Positions 56,201 through 64,000 of a DNA stretch of 64,000 nucleotides are shown piece by piece. Both the position numbers and the translations under genes were made by a program. The notes beneath the pieces were generated by a model that saw only the letters and a program-made list of their open reading frames with translations, was not told the origin of the DNA and searched no databases. Position 1 is the first letter of the stretch. Each line of letters begins with the position of its first letter. Origin of the DNA: Sodiomyces alkalinus F11 (Eukaryota > Ascomycota > Sordariomycetes > Glomerellales > Plectosphaerellaceae); assembly GCF_003711515.1 (NCBI RefSeq), contig NW_021167081.1, positions 1,476,236 to 1,540,235 of the forward strand, given 5' to 3'.

Positions 56201-57720
56201 TCTATCTTATTAGCGGTAGCAGCTACTACTTCCCGCCTCTTCTATATCGCGGTATCCACGCGGCTTTTAAAACTATAAATACGTATCTTCTTTTCCGCGA
56301 CCTTTATAATATCTTCACGGCCACGCCAGGTATAAGGGCGTATATCCGGCCTTATATACTAATAGGCGGCGGTAGTATAGGTATTGTCGTATATCTCGCA
56401 GGGCCTCCTTATTACGGGAGGGATAGCCTTTAAGGACGTATTGCTACGAGGACGCTTTTTATTATCTTTATTATTAGCAGTAGTAGTATCCTTAGTATCG
56501 GGGGGGTTCCTAAGAGTATTAAAGGTGCCTCTCCTAACTCTAGGCTTTACAGCGGAGGATTATAGGCTCTTTATATTACTAAGAACCGCCCTTAAAGCCT
56601 TTACGAAGTTATTAATCGTTAGCTTATTTTCCGTAATCTTATCGTAGTTATTTACTAGGTAGTTATTACTCTATTCCTAGGTAATAGGTCTAATAGCTTT
56701 TAACGCGTCTTCTGCCTAACAGTCCGCGCTTAATAGCTCTAAAACGCCTATATATTTATAGTGTATTATCGCTATTTTCTAGCTTACTACCTAAGCGTCT
56801 ATATCCTTAGGTATAGCCTTTATAGGCATAGTATATCGTCGGTATAGGACTAGGGCTTCCTTATGGAGGTCTATAGGTATCGGTCTTATATGCGCGTGTA
56901 GGAGAGTAATCCAGGCCCGCGGGTTATTTACGGTATTATCCTATAGCTAGGCGAGGAGGTTATATAACATGGTATATACGGTCCCTTCGATATAGGAGCG
57001 TACCTTATTAAACTCCTTCTACTACGCGTTATAGTCTGCCTTTTCCTCGCAGTATATACGGCGATCTTATAGGTAGCGCGTGCGCCCCTTTTTAGAGAGG
57101 TCGTTAATAGACGTAGGCGTCCTAGTCGTTAGTTCTTTCGTTATAGCCGTAGCCTTCCGGCGAGCGGCCGTCTTCCTTTTATCGGCGGCCGTGGCCGCTA
57201 TAGTAACGGCCGTGGCGGTAGCGTCTGTGGTATCTGTGGCCTTATCGCTCTTTAGCGTGATAGTAGAAGACGGAGTAGCCGTGATAGTAGTAGCCGTGGC
57301 CTCCTCCGTGTTAGGGTCCGCGGCGAGGGCTTTATATTTACGAATATTAGGGGGTATAGGTATAGGGAGGAGATAGGCGTTAGCTTCCTTCTCGCTTAGC
57401 TTTGGATTAAGATAGTTATCCTAGTAGGAGGCCGATTTACCGCGTACGGCGTGTTCCTAAACTACCTAATCCCTTTAGTTAATAAGGGTAGTGGCGGCCG
57501 CCTTTTATTTGGCGTTAGATACGTTAGAAGATATCTTTGCTAGATTATCGTTTATCGGTTAGTTAATTAATAGGTAGGTTAATTAATCTCTTAATTACTC
57601 TAATTAGATTGATAGTAGTTATTTAAGAGTGCTTATATAGACGTGATTGCTTCTTTATAGTGGAATAGGGGTAGCCTTATTAATATCTATGGTTTAGACA
57701 TTATAAACCGGGCTTATAAC

Positions 57721-57983
57721 TATCGCACGTTAAATAGGCACTTAAATAATTAACTTAGTAGAGCAGAAATCTCGTGTGTGTGTATTATATTAAGTTATAT
57801 CTAGGAGAGTCTCTTATACCCTTAATTTAGGTGGTGAAGACTCTGTTACGGGTACTAAGTCATTTGGATCCTATCCGGTCTTTTCCGGTATCCGCCCCTG
57901 TTATATCCGAAGCCCTTAGTCATAGCGTAGATCCCCCCTAGATCCCCTATAGACCACGTCGTGGTCCGTGTGCCTATGCGACA
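57721..57983 (-). repeat. Copia copy 2 LTR (right, 5' LTR of the element)
   Basis: 263 bp, from TATCGCACG to TGCGACA. The bases after it (57,984-57,988, GCAGA) repeat those before the left LTR. Confidence 0.95.
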
Positions 57984-57988
57984 GCAGA

Positions 57989-58334
57989 TACGGCGTTAGA
58001 GTGGTTCGGTAGACGGTTATATAACCCCCCTTTTAAGGCCGCTGGATCCGCTGCCTATATATATATTAAGGATAGGCTCGGGACGTCCCTATCGAGTGAT
58101 TAATACATAATTATTATCCTCTTTTATAATTACTTATTCTACGTTTAAGGTATCTTTCTAGCTTAACTTACGTTACCCTAATCAGAACAGTAACTACCGA
58201 CCTACTTCTTCGCTAAAGGTTATAGCAGTGTTAGTTATATTTTGGTTATGTATCGTGGTTTCGCTGGACTAACCTCTTTATCTGATCTTTGTCTTGACGA
58301 TCTGGTGCCACTACGTCTTTATCCAGTTATAGTA
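57989..58334 (+). repeat. Gypsy 3' LTR, right fragment (346 bp)
   Basis: It continues the LTR after the Copia insertion (TACGGCGTTAGAG...) and ends in AGTA. It retains more CA and TG than the 5' LTR, for example TGGTGCCACTACG against TAGTGCTACTACG. Confidence 0.92.
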
Positions 58335-60600
58335 TTATAACGCTAGGCCCGGACGGCGAGCTATCTACCCCCCGACCTCTTATCTATCCCGCCCCTATAG
58401 CGTAGCGCGGGCGGACTAATCGCGATAATACACGATAGAAAAGCGATAATCCTTATAGCGAAGTTTTTCCCTCTACTATACCCTATAAATAGCGGGCGTA
58501 TTAGCGGCGCGCCGAGGATAATAATAATACTACTTATATAAAAGGTTACGGAAAAGGAGGTTTAGCAGGTTATATAATAAATAGTAAAGTGGAAGGCACC
58601 CGGAAAGGACGGCCTACTAAGCGGATTCTTACTCGCCTATAGCTAACCACTCTATAGGCGATTAGTATAACTCTTCTCCGCGAGCCTTAAGGCCGTATAT
58701 TTCCCGTAACGATACCGTACTATAGAGGTAATAGTACTTAAGAAACCAGGTAAACTAAAAGAGGCCTATACGATAGCCTTAGGGTAATAACCGATATTAC
58801 TCCTAAGCGCGACGGGAAAGGTCCTTAAGAAGATAATAGTAAGGAGAATTATAACCGTAGCGGAGGAGTACTAACTCCTCCTTATCGGATAGATAGGTAA
58901 TCGAAGATACCGTGATACGATAGTCGTGGCTAGGGCTATTATAGAGGGAGTATACGCTATATAGGAGCGTGGCGGGGCTATAGCGTAATTAAAGCTTAAT
59001 ATTTAGGGCGCCTTTAATATAGTACTATACTAAAAACTCCTCGAAGTCCTCGCCTAATACGGCTTCCCGGACTAGGTTACGAAATAGACCTGGTTATACC
59101 TCGCTACGCGTATAGTACGCCTATGCTTTAACGGCGACACGGCGTATAAGGTAGATATCTAGGCAGGGGTCCCCTAAGGATCCCCCCTTTCCCTAATCCT
59201 CTTTATACTATTTATTAGGACGCTTTACTAGGAACTAATCCGGATACCGCGGGTCGTGGTAGTTAGCTTTACCGATAACACGAATATTATAGCCTTCGAA
59301 CATAATAAAGCCGTACTATAGGCGTACCTTAAACGGGTATAGTAGGTCTACTAGAGTTAGTTAAAAAGGAGTAGACTACGATTTAAGCTATAAAAGTATA
59401 AGCTTCTCCACTTTATAAGAAAACACGACCCGTTACCGCTCTAATTACGCCTTAAGGGCGTAACGGCGCCGTAAATTATAGAGATAAAGGTCCTAAGGGT
59501 TATTCTTAACTAGAAGCTTATATTCTATCCCTATACTCGGAAGCTTAGAGCTAAACTCCTTACCTAGAAATACGCCCTTACGCGCCTTATAGCGTTAGTA
59601 TAGAGCTACCGTATTAGGGACGCGCGTAAATTATACTAAATAGTAGTCCGGAGCGCTATACTATACGCGGCCCCGGCCTTCTATATAATAATAAGACAAA
59701 GGGAGAGGCCGAGCGGAGTACTAAAAGGACTAGCTAGTAAGTAGGCGTAAGATCTATATATCGTTACCGGCGCGTATTGGGCTATTACCACGAAGGTAGT
59801 TAAAACGGAGGTAGGGGTCCCCCCTCTTAACTTATACTATAACTCACTAACCGCGTAAGCGGTATAACGGGTAAAAGGCACCTAGGAAGAGTAAGCGATA
59901 CTTTAGGTATAACGAGTAGCCGAAGCGGCTATATAGCGTAGGAGATAAGGAGGAGGGGTTAGGCCCTACCTAAAGTCCTAGGGGTTATAGAAGTAAGAGG
60001 TTAAGTCCTGGCTCCTCGGGAGAGAATTAGCCTAGCGTCTCCGGGAGGAATAGGCGTACCGGTAGAAGCGTACCTTACCACGCTAATATAGTAGCGTGGC
60101 CGTAGCGTAAATACCCTAATTCGACCGTGTAGCGCTTAGGAAATATAAGGGCCTTATGAAACTATAGAGTTCTATCCTTACCTAGATTCGAATAGAGAAA
60201 ATAGGCCTTTACTACTTCCTTTTTATAAAAGGCGTGCCGGACGCGGCGATACCGTGCTACCGATACGCCGATAGATGGCTAGAGATAGCGGAATATATTA
60301 CGCTATAGTGCCGGGATATATTAGAGAAGATATAAAAGCGCCTCGCGGCCGATATAGGCGCGCGCCTACTAATAAAATAGGACTAGCTCCTAACGCTCCG
60401 GAGTAAAGAGACCGCGGGGAAGGTCGCGAAGTAGTTCCTATAAACCGGACGCCTTTTAGATTTTAGACTCGTATGATAACTAGTATTAAAGGGGGAGGGG
60501 TAGTAAAGGCTCTATAGCGCGGAAACCTCGGGTATATATATAAAGGAGGTAAAGACGATTATAAAAAAGATAAATAAAAGGAGAGTAAAATATTTATTAA
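58335..60600 (+). mobile_element. Tad-like LINE, 3' part (reverse transcriptase to tail), RIP-mutated
   Basis: This continues the LINE cut at 37,860. The plus strand reads KWKAPGKDGLLSGFLLAY (about 58,590-58,640), which matches the KAPGPDGIPN block of LINE reverse transcriptases. The active-site box VVSFTDNTNIIAF (about 59,250-59,300) is F-A-D-D changed by RIP. The post-RT block GAYWAITTKVVKTEVGVPPL lies at about 59,770-59,830, and a C-terminal zinc-finger region with IPCYRYADRWLEIAEYITLY at about 60,250-60,330 is typical of fungal Tad elements. An A-rich end (to about 60,595) fits a poly-A tail. LINE parts total about 5.0 kb without the Gypsy. Confidence 0.85.
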
Positions 60601-62440
60601 TAGCCGTTATACGGCTATACTATAATCGCGCTATAACCGCTTACTCCTTATCGCCTATATACTTATCGAATTCGTTATTATTATTATTATCGGAGCTAAT
60701 TACTTTACTATCTATTAGGACGGCCTTATCCTCGTCGACTTTATCCTCGGTAGTACAGGTAATAAAGTCCCTAAAGGAGGGGAGGGGGATATTCTATAAT
60801 ACGCGTTAGCGGCGGAGTCGATGCGGGGGAGGCGCGGGGTAACTTATAAGGTGGGCGAGGATAAGCTCTAATATCTCGCTATTATAAGCGTAGCTACTAC
60901 TATAACTCTATAGGGGCGTAGCGGCGGGGATAATAACTATACTAATACTACTAGCCCGGTAAAGGGCGGCGCAGTACGCCCGGAGGGTATAAGTCTAGCG
61001 GGTAACGGCCTAGTAGTACTTACGGATATTCTACGATAGGAATAATAACGATAATATAGCGTACACGGTATAATGGAAAAAGGGGAAAAACCCACGAATA
61101 GTATCGGGGCGGTATAGACGGCGGCGGCGGCGGCGATAAGGGCGGTAGCAGAGTCGTTATAGGGAGGGGGGACTTAATAGGAGGATTAACGGAGTAAGGG
61201 CGTAACGGGGGCGTAATGGGGATAAACCGGGGCGTAGTAGCTATTACTACGGTTACCGTTAACGTATTTAACGTAATAGGCGCCGGCTCCTAAGTTGGGT
61301 TAGTAGATATAACACGGAACGGGAGAGTAGCGGGATTATAATAGGACTATATACTAAGGGGGTTTTAGTAGGGAGTAGCCTAATAATCTTATATTAGAGA
61401 TATAACGTATAAAGTATAAGGCGACGAATAGACGGTAGGGGTAGGGGTAGCCTATACCGGGTTAGAATACGAAGCGGGGGCGTAAAGCGGGCGCGACGAT
61501 AACAGAGCGGGGAACTTATAGTGGAAGGCTAAGGGGTAGCCGGCCCTTTACCCTTATAGGCGCCGGCACCGGCTCCCCCTTTAGCGATAGAGGTCTTATT
61601 ACTAGGTATCTAGAGGGGTAGGGGAGTTAGACTAAGGCGGGCGTTATAGGGGCGGAGCGGGGGCGGCGCGGGGATAGTATAACCCGGGACCCCGTTGAAT
61701 GCCTTACTATATAGCTAAATAGTACCGGGGGATCCCGAATAGGAGTTCTAAGGCCGTATTTATACCGTACTAACTATATAAAAGCTTACCTTAAAAAACG
61801 ATAGCTTAAAGGGGGAAAAGAGGAAAGGAGGAAAAGAGAGAAGAAAAGAGGGAGGTTTATAGGAAAAAGGGAGCGGCAGATTAGCCCTACGAGTTATTAT
61901 ACCTTTTAGAGAATAGTAGCTACGCCCGGCCTATACTATAGCGCCTACCCCGGAGAGCCTATATAGCGCGAGTAAGGGAGGCATATAACTACATAAGGGC
62001 CGCTATAAATAGCAGGTATATAAAGGAGGTTTAGGAATAAATAATAAATAAAGGAAGGAGTAATAGGGGGAGAGGGCATAAAGGGTACCGCGGCGAGGGG
62101 AGAACCTCGCCGGATCCGGAATAACGGAATAAAGGAAAGGACGGCGGCGAGTAACCGTGGCGATAACGCACCGAGGGCGCGTGCGACCCGACACGGCACC
62201 TACTAAACTAATTAGCCGACCCCCGTTAGCTATTAGCCCGGAGGTAAGATCCGGTTTTCGAATAGCGATAAAAACGGGGCCGCGGAGCGATACCGTAGCG
62301 GCCACGCACGATAGAACTACTTATATAATAAGAGCGCAGGGGTTTTTATCTATTAACGGTTTCCCCTCGAGAATTAGAGAAGGACTATTACCTAGGTGGC
62401 TAGCCTAGCTTAGCTAAGCGAGAACAGCATAATAAATAAT
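60601..62440. other. RIP-mutated sequence of unknown origin
   Basis: G/C-rich in part, with G-runs on the plus strand and a minus-strand frame that can be followed near 61,000-60,640 (EDKVDEDKAVLIDSKVISSD, then a run of Asn). Two overlapping open frames around 61,945-62,408 are not supported as genes. It may be the rest of the Copia copy 1 that the LINE interrupted, or a separate element. I could not settle this. Confidence 0.4.
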
Positions 62441-64000
62441 AATAATAATTATTATATTCCTAGCGTTACGAACTAATACTTATAGAGCGCTTAGTCTAAA
62501 ATAGCCTACTCTTAAATACTATAACTATTCTTCGTCGACTTATAGACGCGGAGGGTCGCGGGAAGGTCGGTAATATCGCTAAGCTCTTATTAGTTAATCG
62601 ACTATTATAACTAGTATATATTAATAGTCGTAATTAATCGGAATAACACTATATAGTATCGGTTAGAATAACGAATAAAAAGAAAAAGATAAAATTAGCT
62701 TATACTAAAGGATAGTTATATTAAAGTATCGAAGTAGCTTTAATAAGACTACGCTCTTCTCCGCTATTCTAAAGCGTAATAAATAGTTATATCCCGAATA
62801 CTAGATCCTAATCTTATATAATAAAGCTTCCGATATAATATTCGTGTAAAATCCCATTATAATAACTATATCGTTAAGCTTTAAGTTAGCTTTTAAAGCA
62901 CCTAAAGGTCTATTAAGAATTCCCTTAAAAAGCCGTTTACCTTTACTGATAATCGGAAAGTCGGTTATACCGGATTCGATAGATCCCTTTATAGGAATAA
63001 AGAAACCTAGAATAAGCAGGTTAATTAAGTTAATAAGGTAAGTTACGCTATAATTATTAAGAAGAGTGCTCTATAAGAGCGGGTAAAGGCCTAGTCGGAG
63101 CACGGCGTAGATCCTAAGGACCTTTTCTATAGTATAGATAAGGGTAGGATCCAGGATAATTATAATAACCTTTCTAGGATACCTATTTCCCTTATTACCG
63201 CCACTCTCCGAGCTTTCCTATCCCTTTTTCGATAGTTTTTCGCGTAAGCTCTTCCACTTTAAGAGCTTAATCTCCTTCCGTATCTTCTTACACCACTTAT
63301 TATTAATATAGGTATTAGATCTCTACTCGTATTTTCCGGTTAGAGCGTACTCTAGCTTATTATAGTGCTCTAGCTTCTAAGTGTATTCGCGTCGATAGGG
63401 GTAATTAGTACTCTTCTTCTTAGGCTTTTTTCCGCCTTTATTATTATCTAAGCGGTCTTTTAGGATCGCGTAAACGCTATAGCATATACTATCCGTGGTT
63501 AGAGCGCTTATAATAGTGTTAAACTCGCGGCCGTATATTAGAAGATCGGAAATCTTATCGCTATAAACCTCTTTTATTATTAGCTCCTAAAGCTTAGTTT
63601 CTACCTAAATAGGCGTAAACTTCTATCTAACTACTATTAGGAAGTTCCGAATAATAATAGGTCCATAAATCTCGGCTACCTTTTACTAATATACGCGTTT
63701 AATAAGGGTATTCTACTCCGTATACTATATAGCTATTTTAGTATTAGCTTAATAAGTATCTTATAGATACTTTTCGTATACTCGTTTTACCTTTTTCTTT
63801 ATATAAATACTACTTAGAGCTAAATTACTCTTAAGTTCCTTTATTATATAGCGTAATATAAAGTATCGGTTTTATTTTTCCTTATCGTAGCCGGGATATT
63901 TCTTAATAGCCTTTTCGATAGCCTATTAATAGGTAAAAGTCTTTACGGTGGTTTTAAGTAGTTAATTAGCCTTATCGAGCGCCTTAATAAGGCGACTAAG
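62441..64000 (-). mobile_element. RIP-mutated degenerate ORF, family not recognised
   Basis: TA-rich sequence reaching the window end. Read on the minus strand from 64,000 to about 63,220, one frame can be followed with few stops: AIEKAIKKYPGYDKEK, then NRYFILRYIIKELKSNLALS, SDKISDLLIYGREFNTIISA and KKPKKKSTNYPYRREYT, ending with KEIKLLKWKSLREKLSKKG. Its helical, Lys/Glu-rich nature suggests a gag or an accessory protein of a transposon. It is not recognised, and it continues beyond the window. Confidence 0.45.

Larger units (their letters stand above)
51653..57983 (-). mobile_element. Copia retrotransposon (copy 2), nearly full length, RIP-mutated
   Basis: A 6,331-bp element in minus orientation with two 263-bp LTRs, short inverted ends TGTCGCA...TGCGACA and a 5-bp target duplication GCAGA (51,648-51,652 and 57,984-57,988). 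The minus strand reads gag (about 57,500-56,300), a GAG-pre-integrase region (WHERLGYYGTDTLIKI at about 55,550), integrase core (FIIDVYINYTWDYYL), reverse transcriptase (about 53,600-52,850, with FFYVDDIGLI kept intact) and RNase H with its C-terminus IIADGLTKALPEAGIKRL (about 52,300). It inserted in the 3' LTR of the Gypsy element, so it is the youngest element of the stack. Confidence 0.93.
37861..58334 (+). mobile_element. Large Gypsy LTR retrotransposon, RIP-mutated, split by a Copia
   Basis: The element runs from the 5' LTR (37,861-38,223) to the end of the 3' LTR (58,334) and is inserted in the LINE. The plus strand reads, with RIP stops only, gag (about 39,000-41,400), protease (about 41,780-42,100), reverse transcriptase (about 43,350-43,800), RNase H (about 44,150-44,450) and integrase (about 44,870-45,800), ending near 46,255. 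That order is Gypsy. About 5.4 kb of extra sequence follows before the 3' LTR. Without the nested Copia and its 5-bp duplication the element is about 14.1 kb, much longer than the usual 5-8 kb. The flanking bases (TTAGG on the left, TTATA on the right) do not match as a target duplication, so the exact outer ends stay open by a base or so. Confidence 0.88.

Noticed and set aside
56384..57376. Plus-strand open frames at 56,384-56,647 and 57,080-57,376
   Set aside because: They are opposite to the gag of Copia copy 2, whose minus-strand frame is continuous apart from RIP stops.
61945..62408. Overlapping open frames on both strands
   Set aside because: They overlap on opposite strands in mutated repeat sequence, have no domain, and probably survive by GC-rich composition alone.
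1..64000. tRNA, rRNA and CRISPR search by eye
   Set aside because: No cloverleaf with a GGTTCGAATCC-type loop, no rRNA words and no spaced direct repeats were recognised; a covariance-model scan would be decisive.

Overview
The window is nuclear DNA from a filamentous ascomycete, most likely a Sordariomycete; I cannot name the species. The genes have short introns (about 60-135 nt) with GT...AG ends and CTAAC/CTGAC-type branch points, the protein families are fungal, and the repeats carry strong repeat-induced point mutation (RIP).

Positions 1-29.5 kb are an ordinary gene-rich, GC-rich block with eleven protein-coding genes. In order they are mS38/Cox24-type mitoribosomal protein (+), KRE33/NAT10 RNA cytidine acetyltransferase (+), a Cys-rich hypothetical protein (+), a plasma-membrane syntaxin SSO1 (-), an FBPase/SBPase-family sugar bisphosphatase (+), an unrecognised low-complexity protein (-), APC11 (-), a mitochondrial-type rhodanese/3-mercaptopyruvate sulfurtransferase (+), ribosomal protein uS5/RPS2 (+), a secreted Gly-Asn-repeat protein (-), nicotinate phosphoribosyltransferase NPT1 (-) and UTP4 (+), which counts twelve with the hypothetical proteins included. 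The exon structures given here were built by hand, and each sums to a whole number of codons. KRE33, UTP4, RPS2 and mS38 all belong to ribosome production. KRE33 and UTP4 share an AAAATTTT motif upstream.

From about 30 kb to the end of the window no intact gene remains. The sequence is saturated with TA steps and poor in CA and TG, while CG is kept, which is the expected result of C-to-T change at CpA on both strands. Reading frames of transposons can still be followed, broken only by TAA/TAG stops. The layout is nested. A degenerate Copia element lies on the minus strand at about 31.7-35.1 kb. A Tad-like LINE runs from about 35.1 to 60.6 kb. It is split by a Gypsy LTR element (37,861-58,334, LTRs of 363 bp). 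The Gypsy 3' LTR is in turn split by a second Copia (51,653-57,983, LTRs of 263 bp, 5-bp target duplication GCAGA).

The most unusual feature is the Gypsy element. Without the inner Copia it is about 14.1 kb long. Between the end of pol (about 46.25 kb) and its 3' LTR it holds about 5.4 kb of extra sequence with two divergent degenerate reading frames. One is antisense with a cysteine-cluster region, and one is sense and Lys/Pro-rich. A pyrimidine-rich, promoter-like stretch lies between them. The ends of the array (30.0-31.7 kb, 60.6-64 kb) hold further RIP-mutated sequence that I could not assign.
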